From: Thermalbibacter longus
GTDB taxonomy: Bacteria; Chloroflexota; Chloroflexia; Thermomicrobiales; Thermomicrobiaceae
Direction: 5' to 3'
Assembly (NCBI RefSeq): GCF_023806485.1
Contig: NZ_JAMSLR010000003.1
Location: 186,001-250,000, forward strand
DNA length: 64,000 nucleotides
Shown here: in pieces, positions 8,509 to 17,371 of the stretch
Layout of the letters: each line of letters starts with the position of its first letter
Position numbering within the stretch: position 1 is the first letter of the stretch
Made by a program: the position numbers and the translations under genes
Notes under the pieces: model-generated
What the model saw: only the letters and a program-made list of their open reading frames with translations
The model's database searches: none
Told to the model about the DNA's origin: nothing

Positions 8509-9945
8509 ATGAACCGACGCGTTGCGACAGCCGCCACCCCCCTCAGGCGCGCGCTTGCCATCTTCCTCGTCATGAGCGGGCTGGCCTGGCTGCTTGCGGG
8601 CACGGCGCTGGGTAGCACGCCCCGCGTGCGCCTCATCGAAGTCGACGGCGCCATCACGCCGGTGATGGCGAACTACGTGCACCGTGGCATCCGGGAGGCA
8701 GAGCGCGCCGGCGACCACGCCGTCGTGATTCGGCTCAACACCCCCGGCGGCCTCAGCTCGGCCATGGACGATATCATCCAGGACATCCTGGCCAGCGAAG
8801 TGCCCGTCATCGTCTACGTCGCCCCCTCGGGCGCGCGGGCTGCCTCGGCTGGGGTTTACATCACCTATGCGGCTCACGTCGCGGCTATGGCCCCGGCTAC
8901 CAACATCGGGTCGGCCAGCCCCGTCCTGCTCGGGCAGGATGGGCAGCCGGCACAGACTGATGAGACGATGCAGCAGAAGGTCGTCAACGATGCGGTGGCC
9001 AAGATCAGGGGGTTAGCCGAGCTGCGCGGGCGCAACGCCGACTGGGCGGAGCAGGCCGTTCGCGAGGCGGTCAACATCACCGCTGACCAGGCGCTTCAGA
9101 TGGGCGTGATCGATGTCGTGGCGCCCAGCCTGGACGCCTTGCTCGACACGGTCGACGGGCGTCCCGTTACCACCATGGCTGGCGAGGTCACGCTGCAGAC
9201 GCGGGATGCCGAGATCGTCCCCGTAGATATGAACCTGGTCGAGCAGTTCTTCCAGATCCTGAGTGACCCGAACGTAGCATATATCCTGCTGAGCCTGGGC
9301 TTGCTCGGCATCTTCCTGGAGCTGGCCAACCCCGGGGCCGTCCTGCCTGGCGTGGTCGGCGGCATCTTCCTGCTGCTCGGGCTATTCGCGCTGGGGAACC
9401 TCGACGTGAACTGGGCCGGCGTGCTGCTCATGGCCTTCGGCTTCATCCTCTTCATCGCCGACCTCTATCTCCCGACCCACGGTGTGCTCACCGTGGGCGG
9501 AATCATCTCGTTTGCTCTGGGCTCGTTCCTGCTGATGCAATCGCCGATCAGCCCGGTCTTCCAGATCTCGCGCGCGGTGATCCTCACGGTCACGGCGCTG
9601 GTCGCCATCTCGTTCCTCGCCGTCATCACGCTGGTGGCCCGGGCGCATGCACGGCGGCCGGCGACGGGCAGGGAGGGATTGATCGGCACTGTCGGTGTCG
9701 TCCGGCGAGCCCTGGATCCAGAAGGGATGGTGTTCGTCGAGGGCGAGCTCTGGCGGGCGCGCAGCAACGCAGGGCGGATCTCAGAGGGGCAGCTTGTCCG
9801 GGTCGTCGGCGTCGAGGGCCTGCGGCTGACGGTGGCGCCGGTCGCGCCGGAGGAAGTCGAGACCGTCGCCGAGCAGCCACAGCCGGCCGGGGGAGTGCTG
9901 CGGCCGCTGGCTTCGATCACCCGGCGTGGCAACCCAGCGCAGTGA
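8509..9945 (+). CDS. NfeD family membrane protein with ClpP-like serine protease domain (long form)
   Basis: Membrane-bound serine protease thought to work with its slipin partner. The 478 residues comprise a signal sequence or membrane anchor (about 12-37), a ClpP/SppA-like protease domain (about 40-230), four or five membrane helices (about 245-375) and a C-terminal NfeD OB-fold domain (about 385-450). The protease segment contains NTPGGLSSAMDDIIQDIL and the catalytic serine segment ARAASAGVYI; a lysine in MQQKVVND is the likely general base. The slipin gene follows 84 bp downstream in the same direction. This NfeD-slipin pairing is a widely conserved operon, and the pair probably acts in membrane quality control. 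Confidence 0.9.
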   Translation: MNRRVATAATPLRRALAIFLVMSGLAWLLAGTALGSTPRVRLIEVDGAITPVMANYVHRGIREAERAGDHAVVIRLNTPGGLSSAMDDIIQDILASEVPVIVYVAPSGARAASAGVYITYAAHVAAMAPATNIGSASPVLLGQDGQPAQTDETMQQKVVNDAVAKIRGLAELRGRNADWAEQAVREAVNITADQALQMGVIDVVAPSLDALLDTVDGRPVTTMAGEVTLQTRDAEIVPVDMNLVEQFFQILSDPNVAYILLSLGLLGIFLELANPGAVLPGVVGGIFLLLGLFALGNLDVNWAGVLLMAFGFILFIADLYLPTHGVLTVGGIISFALGSFLLMQSPISPVFQISRAVILTVTALVAISFLAVITLVARAHARRPATGREGLIGTVGVVRRALDPEGMVFVEGELWRARSNAGRISEGQLVRVVGVEGLRLTVAPVAPEEVETVAEQPQPAGGVLRPLASITRRGNPAQ

Positions 9946-10029
9946 ACATGGTGAAGCGGAATCGAAAGGGGCCACGAAGCTGATCGCGCGTGGCCCGGTA
10001 GAAGGTGCCTGAGCGAAAGGAGTGCGCTG

Positions 10030-10824
10030 ATGAGCCCGAGTCTTATCGTATTCGCGGTCATTGCCCTGTTCATTCTCATGGTGCTGACCTCGGCGATCAA
10101 GATCGTGCAGGAGTACGAGCGGGGGGTCGTCTTCCGGCTCGGCCGGCTGGTGGGCCCGCGGGGGCCGGGCATCATCCTGCTGATTCCCTTCGTCGAGCGC
10201 ATGGTGAAGGTCGACCTGCGCACGCTCACCATGGACATCCCGGTGCAGGAGGTGATCACCCGCGACAACGTGACGATCCGGGTCAACGCGGTCGCGTACT
10301 TCCGGGTGGTCGATCCCAACGCTTCGGTGGTGAACGTGGCCGACTACATCCGGGCAACCTCGCAGATCGCCCAGACCACGCTGCGGAGCGTGCTGGGGCA
10401 GGTCGAGCTGGACGAGCTGCTGGCCGAGCGGGAGAAGATCAACCAGAAGCTCCAGGAGATCATCGACGAGCAGACCGAGCCGTGGGGCGTCAAGGTAAGC
10501 ATCGTCGAGGTCAAAGACGTTGAGCTGCCCGACACCATGCAGCGGGCGATGGCGCGCCAGGCTGAGGCGGAGCGCGAGAAGCGGGCCAAGATCATCCATG
10601 CCGAGGGAGAGTTCGCAGCGGCCAACCAGTTGGCCGAGGCTGCTCGAGTGCTGACGATCGTGCCGGGAGCGCTGCAGCTCCGCTACCTGCAGACGCTGAC
10701 CGAGATCGCGAGCGAGCGCAACAGCACGGTCATCTTCCCGGTGCCGATCGAGCTCTTGTCGGCGTTCATGGAGGACCGGCGGGCGGTGACTCGCACCGGG
10801 GCGCCGGCTGGCTCCTCCGACTAG
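10030..10824 (+). CDS. Slipin (stomatin/SPFH family) membrane protein
   Basis: SPFH-domain scaffold that forms oligomers at the inner membrane. The 264-residue protein begins with one hydrophobic helix (about 2-22). A stomatin-type SPFH domain follows, with the family segments [20 protein letters not shown] and [20 protein letters not shown], and then a helical [20 protein letters not shown] stretch. A strong AAAGGAG ribosome site lies upstream of ATG 10030. It sits directly behind the long-form nfeD gene; in archaeal homologues the NfeD protease cleaves the slipin C-terminus. Function here is inferred from that pairing. Confidence 0.92.
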   Translation: MSPSLIVFAVIALFILMVLTSAIKIVQEYERGVVFRLGRLVGPRGPGIILLIPFVERMVKVDLRTLTMDIPVQEVITRDNVTIRVNAVAYFRVVDPNASVVNVADYIRATSQIAQTTLRSVLGQVELDELLAEREKINQKLQEIIDEQTEPWGVKVSIVEVKDVELPDTMQRAMARQAEAEREKRAKIIHAEGEFAAANQLAEAARVLTIVPGALQLRYLQTLTEIASERNSTVIFPVPIELLSAFMEDRRAVTRTGAPAGSSD

Positions 10825-10949
10825 CCGCGAGCGGTGGGCCGTCGCCTGCTGGCCTCTCCGCCGCGCGTGCTGGGGCGCGCACGCTCGCCTCCCATGAGCG
10901 GGTGGGGAACTCTACGCCAGCAGGGCAGAGCGTGGAGGGACGCTGAGCG

Positions 10950-11279
10950 ATGCGCCATCCGATCGGCGATCCGATCGAAGAGGTAGCCGACCTCCTGTGG
11001 CCGTACGTCGTGCCGCTGATCCGTCGGATCGATGCCGAAGAGTTCACGACGGTGCAGTTCATCGAGGCGATGCAGCTCGACGAGCCGACGCGCCAGGCGT
11101 ACGAAGAGGCGCTGCGCCGCTGGCCGGAGGCAGACCGCGAGCTGGCCAAGATGGTGGTGCACGGGCAGGTGATCCCGCAGCTCCTGCGCGAGAGCGGGCT
11201 GGTCGAGTGGGCCGGCTTCGCCTACGGCGAGGAGGATCCCTACGCCGTCCCTGCCTGGTGGCGCAAGCTCGAGCGGTGA
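10950..11279 (+). CDS. Small protein of unknown function
   Basis: A 109-residue acidic, helix-rich protein. The reading frame is credible because a GGAGG site precedes ATG 10950 and codon use matches neighbouring genes. It has no signal peptide, membrane segment or cysteine motif. Tryptophans are frequent (VADLLWPYVVP, RRWPEADRELAK, VEWAGFAYGEEDPYAVP and a WWRKLE tail). It lies between the slipin gene and cas3, in the same direction as both and 125 bp after the slipin stop. I do not recognise the family; the small size and position make a housekeeping or lineage-specific role equally possible. Confidence 0.6.
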   Translation: MRHPIGDPIEEVADLLWPYVVPLIRRIDAEEFTTVQFIEAMQLDEPTRQAYEEALRRWPEADRELAKMVVHGQVIPQLLRESGLVEWAGFAYGEEDPYAVPAWWRKLER

Positions 11280-11351
11280 ACCCTACAGGCCACAATTGCC
11301 GCATGAGGCAACATGGCCAGTGACGGCTCTTGGACTTTACCGAACGAGCAC

Positions 11352-11380
11352 TTGTCAGGCTCACCCTGTTTCTGTAATCT
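11352..11380 (+). promoter_or_regulatory. Possible sigma-70 promoter of cas3
   Basis: TTGTCA (11352-11357), a 17-bp spacer and TAATCT (11375-11380) lie 61 bp before the predicted cas3 start. The -35 is good and the -10 weak. The rest of the 161-bp gap after the upstream gene shows no other clear element. Confidence 0.4.
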
Positions 11381-11440
11381 TGAGTCATATAGGCGCTCTA
11401 GGGGAAGCGGGTACTGGCCTCCAATTCGGGGGATTCTCGT

Positions 11441-13678
11441 TTGTTAAGCAGGAATTTGAGGGTCGGTGATATCCCTGTTCTCTATGCGCACACGCCCAAC
11501 GCGGCGGGGCACTGGGATCTGCTCCACGAACACCTGCGGCGGGTGGCCGAGCGCGCCGCCGAGTTCGCTCGGCCCTTCGGGGGAGAGGCAATCGCGTATC
11601 TTCTCGGGATTTTTCACGACCTGGGAAAGGCTAACCCGGCCTTTCAGGAGTACCTGCGCGAGGCGGCAGCGGGACGCCAGAGAAACTCTGTCCCACACGC
11701 CAAGTACGGGGCGACGCTAGCCTATAGTGCGCTGTTCCATCATGGCCGGGAACCTGAGCGCTGGAAAGAGCTTGCCCTTCCGGTCGGCGCACACCACTCT
11801 GAGCTCGCGTGTGGCGGCACTTACGCTCAGGATCTCGGCCAGTGCTTGGATAAAGATACGGCCGTACTCGAGGCTATCTACGGCTACCTTCGCGTAGCGG
11901 GCGCCCGCGGCTGGTGGCAGCTTCCGAAACTCGATCTCGCCAAACTTCCGAAGCCAAACACAACCTCCCGAGAACTGTTCATCCGCATGCTGCTCTCGGT
12001 CCTGGTCGACGCTGACCGGTTGGACACCGAGGCGCACTTCGACGCCGCTCGAGTCACGCTCCGCCGTACCTGGCCCGAACTCGAGACGCTCTGGGAGCGG
12101 TTGGAGGCTGCTCAGAAGCGGCTACTGGCCGAAGCGAAGGATTCCGTCGTCAACCGCGTGCGGCGCGAGGTGTACGAAGCCTGCCTGCGCGCGGCCGAAG
12201 GCCCTCCGGGCATCTACCGCCTGACGGTGCCGACGGGTGGTGGCAAGACCCGGAGCGGGCTAGCCTTCGGGCTGCGGCATGCGCTGCGCCACGGCTTGCG
12301 CCGGATCGTCGTTGCCCTGCCGTACACGAGCATCATCGACCAGACAGCGACGGTCTACCGGCAAATCCTCGGCGAGGACTCGGTCCTGGAACATCACAGC
12401 GATTTCGAGCTTAAAGCGCGCGAGAGCCGTGATGAGGAGCGAAACGAGGCTCAGGACGAGGCCTACCTGCGCTGGCAGCTCGCGACCGAGAACTGGGATG
12501 CGCCGCTCATCGTCACCACCACTGTGCAGCTCTTCGAGAGCCTGCTCGGCAACCGGGCGTCCCCCGTGCGCAAGCTGCACAACTTGGCTCGCAGCGTGAT
12601 CATCCTCGACGAGGTTCAGACGCTGCCGCCCGAACTCCTCTCTCCGACCCTAGACGTCCTCCGCTGCCTGGTCGAGGGATACGGCGTTACGATTGTGCTC
12701 TCCACGGCGACACAGCCGACGTTCGAGGAGAGCCGTCTTCTCCGCGAGCTCGACGGCTATGAGATCCGCGAGATCGTCGAGGGCTACGCCGAGCATTTCC
12801 GGTTGCTGGAGCGCGTAGAGTACCGCGTGCTGCATGAGCCTGTCTCCTGGCAGGAGCTGGCGGACGAGATTCGCTGGCGTCACCAGGTCATGGTGATCCT
12901 CAACACCCGCCGCGACGCGCTGGCGGTGCTCGATCAGTTGGATGAAGACGAGGATGTTTTCCATCTCTCGACGCTGCTCTGCGGCGCGCATCGACGGGAG
13001 CTCCTGCAGGACATCGAGGAGAGGCTGAAAGGGGGTGAACCGGTTCGCCTGGTAAGCACCCAGGTCGTGGAGGCCGGCGTGGATCTCGACTTCCCGGAGG
13101 TGTGGCGGGCCATCGGCCCGCTCGATCGGATCGTCCAGGCGGCCGGCCGCTGCAACCGGGAGGGCAAGCGCGAGCGCGGGCAGGTCGTCATTTTCGAGCC
13201 CGCTGAGGGCGGGACACCGCGCGGCCCGTACCTCATCGGCCTCGAGAAGGCACGGTTCCTGCTCAGAGAGCATCCGGCGGAATCGCTGAACCGGCCTGAT
13301 CTGTACCGTCTCTATTACCGCCTGCTGTTCGACGCGGTAAATCCCGATAAACAACGTATCCAGGCGCTGCGGTCGGAGCTGAACTATCCAGAGGTGGCCG
13401 AGAAGTACCGGTTGATCGCCGACGACACGCTGCCGGTTCTCGTTTCCTGGGGCGCCGCCGAGCGGCGGCTTGCGGAGTGGCGGGCCAAGCCCAGCCGTGC
13501 CGCCTGGCGCCGCCTGCAGCCGTATCTGATCAGCCTGCGGCGGAACGACCTGGAGCGCTTGCGCAGGGAGGGCTGGGTGGAGCCGATAACCGAGGCCATG
13601 TACCGCTGGTGCGGGCAATACCACGAGCGACGGGGGATCGTTGCAGCAGTTCACGACCCGAGCGACTTGATCGTCTGA
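11441..13678 (+). CDS. cas3: CRISPR-associated nuclease/helicase Cas3 (type I-C)
   Basis: Effector of type I interference: recruited to Cascade-bound DNA, it nicks and unwinds the target 3'-5'. The 745 residues carry an N-terminal HD nuclease domain (YAHTPN, then IFHDLGKANPAFQEYL and the later HH pair in GAHHSEL). The superfamily 2 helicase has Walker A TVPTGGGKTRSG, a DEVQ motif II in ILDEVQTLPPELL, motif III STATQP and motif VI QAAGRCNREG. The start is probably the TTG at 11441 or the TTG at 11456, since no ATG fits the HD start; the latter has an AGGA just upstream. A 206-bp gap holding a crRNA-like element separates it from cas5. Confidence 0.95.
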   Translation: MLSRNLRVGDIPVLYAHTPNAAGHWDLLHEHLRRVAERAAEFARPFGGEAIAYLLGIFHDLGKANPAFQEYLREAAAGRQRNSVPHAKYGATLAYSALFHHGREPERWKELALPVGAHHSELACGGTYAQDLGQCLDKDTAVLEAIYGYLRVAGARGWWQLPKLDLAKLPKPNTTSRELFIRMLLSVLVDADRLDTEAHFDAARVTLRRTWPELETLWERLEAAQKRLLAEAKDSVVNRVRREVYEACLRAAEGPPGIYRLTVPTGGGKTRSGLAFGLRHALRHGLRRIVVALPYTSIIDQTATVYRQILGEDSVLEHHSDFELKARESRDEERNEAQDEAYLRWQLATENWDAPLIVTTTVQLFESLLGNRASPVRKLHNLARSVIILDEVQTLPPELLSPTLDVLRCLVEGYGVTIVLSTATQPTFEESRLLRELDGYEIREIVEGYAEHFRLLERVEYRVLHEPVSWQELADEIRWRHQVMVILNTRRDALAVLDQLDEDEDVFHLSTLLCGAHRRELLQDIEERLKGGEPVRLVSTQVVEAGVDLDFPEVWRAIGPLDRIVQAAGRCNREGKRERGQVVIFEPAEGGTPRGPYLIGLEKARFLLREHPAESLNRPDLYRLYYRLLFDAVNPDKQRIQALRSELNYPEVAEKYRLIADDTLPVLVSWGAAERRLAEWRAKPSRAAWRRLQPYLISLRRNDLERLRREGWVEPITEAMYRWCGQYHERRGIVAAVHDPSDLIV

Positions 13679-13684
13679 GCCGCC

Positions 13685-13769
13685 AAAGAGAAGAGATCGG
13701 GCATCAGCCCGATCTGAACCGACGGCGAAACCGTTTCGATCCCCGGCCTGCTGGCCGCGTTACAAGGAT
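13685..13769 (-). ncRNA. Candidate crRNA-like RNA (degenerate mini-CRISPR) in the cas3-cas5 gap
   Basis: Read on the minus strand. A 5-bp hairpin (CGGCC-AGCA-GGCCG, 13757 to 13744) is followed at once by GGGATCGAAAC (13743 to 13733), which matches the 11-nt array handle AGGATTGAAAC at 9 of 11 positions. Next come a 17-nt spacer-like stretch (13732 to 13716) and a perfect 9-bp hairpin (13715 to 13694) with a TGAT loop, followed by CTTCTCTTT, which looks like an intrinsic terminator. No gene on the minus strand would otherwise use that terminator. The upstream part of the repeat does not resemble the array repeat, and no clear minus-strand promoter was found. Transcription and processing are inference. 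Confidence 0.5.
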
Positions 13770-13811
13770 ATCATCCATGCTGTGAAGACTGAACCTACGG
13801 CTAAACGCAAC

Positions 13812-13840
13812 TTGACAGCAGCCCTGCCGACGGCTATCAT
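13812..13840 (+). promoter_or_regulatory. Strong predicted sigma-70 promoter of the cas5-cas8-cas7-cas4-cas1-cas2 operon
   Basis: Consensus TTGACA (13812-13817), a 17-bp spacer and TATCAT (13835-13840) predict a start near 13847, 38 bp before the GTG of cas5. This gives the Cascade and adaptation genes a promoter separate from cas3. A TTC trinucleotide at 13844-13846 followed by GGTCTCTCC lies exactly at the predicted start and partly matches the crRNA-like spacer described in the same gap. Confidence 0.75.
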
Positions 13841-13884
13841 TGATTCGGTCTCTCCATGACACCCAAGAAGGGAGCACGCTGCCC

Positions 13885-14583
13885 GTGAACCACGCTGAAG
13901 TCGGGGTGAAGGTCTGGGGGGAGTACGCCCTCTTCACCCGGCCTGAGTTCAAGTCCGAGCGCGTCAGCTACCAGGTCATCACTCCCTCAGCCGCGCGCGG
14001 CCTGTTGGAGGCAATCTTCTGGAAACCTCAGATCCGCTACGAGATCCGCCGCATCGGTGTGCTCCGCCTGGGAACCTTCACTACGATCCTGCGCAACGAG
14101 ATCGAGCAGCGACAGGGGACGAGGCCGATCTTCGTTGAGGATGTCCGGCAACAGCGCGCCAGCCTCGTCCTCAAGGACGTTGCCTACCTCATCCACGCGG
14201 AGATCGTCCCGCAGCCGTGGGAGAAGGAACCGGTTGTTAAATATCTCGACCAGTTCACCAGGCGGCTGCTTCGGGGCCAGTACCACCACACACCCTACCT
14301 GGGCACGCGCGAGTTCTCCTGCGCCTTCGAGCCTCCCGACGAGGAAACCCCCGACCCTGCGCTGAACCTCGATCTCGGTCTCATGCTATTCGATATTGCC
14401 TACGTCCCTAGTCGAGAGCGCCGCGAACTCGAGTTCATCCGCCACACCCCACAAGGGCCAGAGCGGACCTCCGGATATGCCCAGGCACTCTTCTTCCCCG
14501 CTAAGATCGAGAGCGGCTGGCTCACGGTACCGCCGGAGAAATATCGCGAACTCGCCCGCCTGGAGGAGCGAGCAGATGTTTAA
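13885..14583 (+). CDS. cas5c: CRISPR-associated protein Cas5c (Cas5d), pre-crRNA endonuclease of type I-C
   Basis: In type I-C systems, which lack Cas6, Cas5 cuts the repeat RNA at the base of its hairpin and stays bound to the 11-nt handle. The 232-residue protein begins at GTG 13885 behind a GGGAG site; the upstream ATG at 13840 overlaps the promoter -10 and is rejected. Family features include VWGEYALFTRPEFKSERVSY, the PSAARGLLEAIFWKP helix and the C-terminal glycine-rich part TPYLGTREFSCAF. The handle it would leave from the array repeat is AGGATTGAAAC, 11 nt, as expected for I-C. It overlaps cas8c by 8 bp. Confidence 0.93.
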   Translation: MNHAEVGVKVWGEYALFTRPEFKSERVSYQVITPSAARGLLEAIFWKPQIRYEIRRIGVLRLGTFTTILRNEIEQRQGTRPIFVEDVRQQRASLVLKDVAYLIHAEIVPQPWEKEPVVKYLDQFTRRLLRGQYHHTPYLGTREFSCAFEPPDEETPDPALNLDLGLMLFDIAYVPSRERRELEFIRHTPQGPERTSGYAQALFFPAKIESGWLTVPPEKYRELARLEERADV

Positions 14584-16426
14584 GGAACTCGTCGATCTCG
14601 GCCAGGAGCTCGAATCTCGGGGCACGCTCGTCCCGGCCGGCTTCTATGCGTACGGTCAGCCTATCCGCTGGATCGTCCACGTCTGGCCCAACCGCGTCTA
14701 CCTGGAGAAGACTGACCTCAACCGCCCACGCCCCTTCGATGGTCGAACGTCGGCGATCCGTGCCCATCCCCTGACTGACGAGGCGGGCTACGCGCTCGGC
14801 GTCGCCAGGCAACAGAAGGGTGTGGACAAGCGAGCTGGCGACAAGCACCGAGCCTTTCGCGCCCTGCTGGAGAAGCTGCTCGCTTCACCCCAGGTCAGTG
14901 ACCCGGCGCTGCGAGAGGCCATAGGCTGGGTCCTGCATGCCCTAGAGACCGGACTCGTGCAGCAGGACCCGCGCTACGACGAGGTCGAGTCCAAGGACTG
15001 GGTTTCGTTCGTCCCCGGCCAGGGGCCATACGCGGGCCAGCACCTCTTCGAACATCCCGAGGTCAAGGCGTTCTGGCTGGCCGAGCTCGAGGATCGTACA
15101 GCCTCCTCAGAGCGTGCTGGTAACTCCTCTGGAGCATGCGCCGTCTGCGGAGCGAACCTTCCACTGGTGAGGCGGATGCCAAAGGTCAAGCTGGTCAGCA
15201 CAGCTCCCTTGCACTCGCTGAACGCCGATGCCTTCGTCTCCTTCCACGCGGGGGCGGGCATCGCCGAGCACGCGCACCTCGGTATCTGTTTTGTCTGCGC
15301 GGATACCGCAGCGCGGGCATTCACCCACCTCGCGGACAGTGATCAGCACCGGCGTGTCCTCCTCTACGACAGCAACAGCCGCGATGCTCTTACCAACCAG
15401 ATCGCGCTCTTCTGGCTCAAGGCTCGGGCCAGGGTTCAGGCCGGTGAGGAGATCTTTGATCCTGCATCGCTCCTCAACTTGGTCAGTAGCGTGCTCGCGC
15501 CGGAACAGCGCGCCGATCAGGCCCCTACTGCCTCGCTACCGCAACTCGCCCGGCTGCTCGATCTCCCCTGGCGGCCCGAGGAGGCCGGCCTGAACCTGGA
15601 CGAGTGCGGCTTTTACCTGGCCATCCTCTCGCCGAACGTCGGCCGGATCGCCGTTCGTGACTGGATCACGGTCTCGCTCGCCCAGCTTCGCGAGAACCTG
15701 CGCCGTTTCCTTTCAGCCACATCCATCGTCTCGCCGTGGGGCGAGAGGGTGAGCCCCCAGTCCATCGCCCGGCTCCTGCAAGCGGCTCAGGCCACGAATC
15801 CGAACCTGACGCGGGGTCTCTTGCGCTGTGCCTATCTCGGTGAGAGTCCACCGCCAGGGCTGCGTGACGCGGCAGTCCTCCGCTTTCGGATCCCGTCTGT
15901 CCTCCAGGATCCTCGCGAAGGTTGGCGTGTCCAGGCACTGGCAAGCGCGCTCAAGCTCGTTGTCTTCTATGGGAAGGAGGAAGCACGCACGATGGACAGG
16001 TTATCAGCACAGCACAATCGCAGTGCCTACCTCTGTGGCCGCCTGCTGGCAATCCTCGAGGAGGCCCAGCTCCGCGCCGCCAACTTCAATCTCAACCGGA
16101 CGATCGTCGATCGGTTCTATGGAGCCGCCTCGACCGCGCCAGCGGCGACCTTCGGTGGGCTCATCAGGCTGGCTACCGTGGCCCACCTGCCCGAGGTGGG
16201 CCGGGACGTTCGAATCCTGCTGGAGGATGTGCTCTCGATGCTCGACGAGGCCGGCGGATTTCCGCGAGTGCTGACGCTGCCTGAACAAGCCGAGTTCGCT
16301 CTTGGCTTCTACCACCAGCGGGCGGACTTCCGCTCCCGGCGTGGACGGCGTGCAGCAGACGAGGCGATAGGCGGTGGCCCAGGTAACCAGGTGGCGGATT
16401 CTGGAGAAGAGGAGGTCACAGGATGA
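14576..16426 (+). CDS. cas8c: CRISPR-associated protein Cas8c (Csd1), large Cascade subunit of type I-C
   Basis: Large subunit that recognises the PAM and, through an internal start in some systems, also yields the small subunit. From ATG 14576 (GGAGGAG site upstream, overlapping the cas5 stop) the protein is 616 residues, typical of Csd1. The N-terminus MFKELVDLGQELESRGTLVP fits the family. Two CxxC pairs, CAVCGANLPL near residue 185 and CFVCAD near 240, form the usual zinc-binding element. The C-terminal part is helical (NRSAYLCGRLLAILEEAQLR). It ends in an ATGA overlap with cas7c, showing tight translational coupling. Confidence 0.93.
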   Translation: MFKELVDLGQELESRGTLVPAGFYAYGQPIRWIVHVWPNRVYLEKTDLNRPRPFDGRTSAIRAHPLTDEAGYALGVARQQKGVDKRAGDKHRAFRALLEKLLASPQVSDPALREAIGWVLHALETGLVQQDPRYDEVESKDWVSFVPGQGPYAGQHLFEHPEVKAFWLAELEDRTASSERAGNSSGACAVCGANLPLVRRMPKVKLVSTAPLHSLNADAFVSFHAGAGIAEHAHLGICFVCADTAARAFTHLADSDQHRRVLLYDSNSRDALTNQIALFWLKARARVQAGEEIFDPASLLNLVSSVLAPEQRADQAPTASLPQLARLLDLPWRPEEAGLNLDECGFYLAILSPNVGRIAVRDWITVSLAQLRENLRRFLSATSIVSPWGERVSPQSIARLLQAAQATNPNLTRGLLRCAYLGESPPPGLRDAAVLRFRIPSVLQDPREGWRVQALASALKLVVFYGKEEARTMDRLSAQHNRSAYLCGRLLAILEEAQLRAANFNLNRTIVDRFYGAASTAPAATFGGLIRLATVAHLPEVGRDVRILLEDVLSMLDEAGGFPRVLTLPEQAEFALGFYHQRADFRSRRGRRAADEAIGGGPGNQVADSGEEEVTG

Positions 16427-17310
16427 GCATCACCAATCCGAAGACCCGGCACGAGTTCGTGCTGCTCTTCGATGTCGTCAACGGCAACCCGAACGGCGAT
16501 CCTGACGCGGGCAACTTGCCCCGGGTCGATCCCGAGACGATGCACGGCCTGGTTACCGACGTAGCCCTGAAGCGCAAGGTCCGTGACTACGTGCAGAACC
16601 TCCAGCGCGACGAGGTAGGGAACCCGGCAGAAGGTTACGGTATCTTCATTCAGAGCCGGGTCGCGTTGAACATGCTGATCGAGCAGGCCGGCGATGCCGT
16701 GGGCATCAAGCAGAAGAGCAAGGTTCCCCAGGATGCGGTTCGCGTCGAGCTCTGTCGACGGTATTACGATATCCGCCTGTTCGGCGCTGTGCTCTCGACT
16801 GGCGACTTAAACGCCGGTCAGGTTCGTGGACCCATCCAGATCACCTTCGCGCGTTCTCTGCATCCGGTCGCCCCGCTCGACCTGTCGATCACGCGTAAGG
16901 CTCGTACGACCGAGGAGCGGATGCAGACGGGCGAGACAGAGATGGGCCGCAAACCCATCGTCCCGTACGGCCTCTATCGGGCTCACGGGTTTTTCAATCC
17001 TTACCTGGCCGAGCAGACAGGAGTGAGCGAGCGCGACCTCAAGCTCTTCTGGGAATCGATGCAGAACCTGTTCGAGTTCGACCGCTCGGCGGCGCGGGGC
17101 GAGATGGCCGTGCGCGGGCTCTTCGTTTTCACTCATGACAACCCGAAAGGCAACGCTCCTGCCCACAAGCTCTTCGAGTTGGTCCAGGTGCGCCGGCTCG
17201 ACGATGGGCGGCCGCCACGCTCATTTGGCGAGTACGAGATCGTCGCGCCACCGGCCGGCCCACTCCAAGCGCATGGCTTTCCGGGTATCACCCTCACTCG
17301 CCTGGTCTGA
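16423..17310 (+). CDS. cas7c: CRISPR-associated protein Cas7c (Csd2), Cascade backbone of type I-C
   Basis: RAMP-fold protein that polymerises along the crRNA spacer to build the Cascade backbone. The 295-residue length and the N-terminal EFVLLFDVVNGNPNGDPDAG and LPRVDPETMHGLVTDVALKR are diagnostic of Csd2. A thumb-like segment (VLSTGDLNAGQVRGPIQITF) and the conserved YGLYRAHGFFNPYLAEQTG follow. It starts within the cas8c stop codon (ATGA) with a GAGGAGG site. A 61-bp gap separates it from cas4. Confidence 0.95.
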   Translation: MSITNPKTRHEFVLLFDVVNGNPNGDPDAGNLPRVDPETMHGLVTDVALKRKVRDYVQNLQRDEVGNPAEGYGIFIQSRVALNMLIEQAGDAVGIKQKSKVPQDAVRVELCRRYYDIRLFGAVLSTGDLNAGQVRGPIQITFARSLHPVAPLDLSITRKARTTEERMQTGETEMGRKPIVPYGLYRAHGFFNPYLAEQTGVSERDLKLFWESMQNLFEFDRSAARGEMAVRGLFVFTHDNPKGNAPAHKLFELVQVRRLDDGRPPRSFGEYEIVAPPAGPLQAHGFPGITLTRLV

Positions 17311-17371
17311 CCTGCGCTGCACTTGCCCAAGCGAGGAAGGTACAGGGGGAGGATTGTGAGCGAGGCACGCC

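Noticed and set aside
13719-13834. Eight-base direct repeat CCGACGGC at 13719 and at 13827 beside the cas5 -10
   Set aside because: In GC-rich DNA an 8-base match in 200 bp is not rare. It also falls outside the seed of the crRNA-like spacer, so it was not used as evidence for targeting.
13770-13884. A CreT-like toxin RNA gene paired with the crRNA-like element
   Set aside because: No minus-strand promoter or small frame with rare codons could be identified upstream of the element, so a toxin-antitoxin reading is unsupported and autoregulation is the simpler idea.
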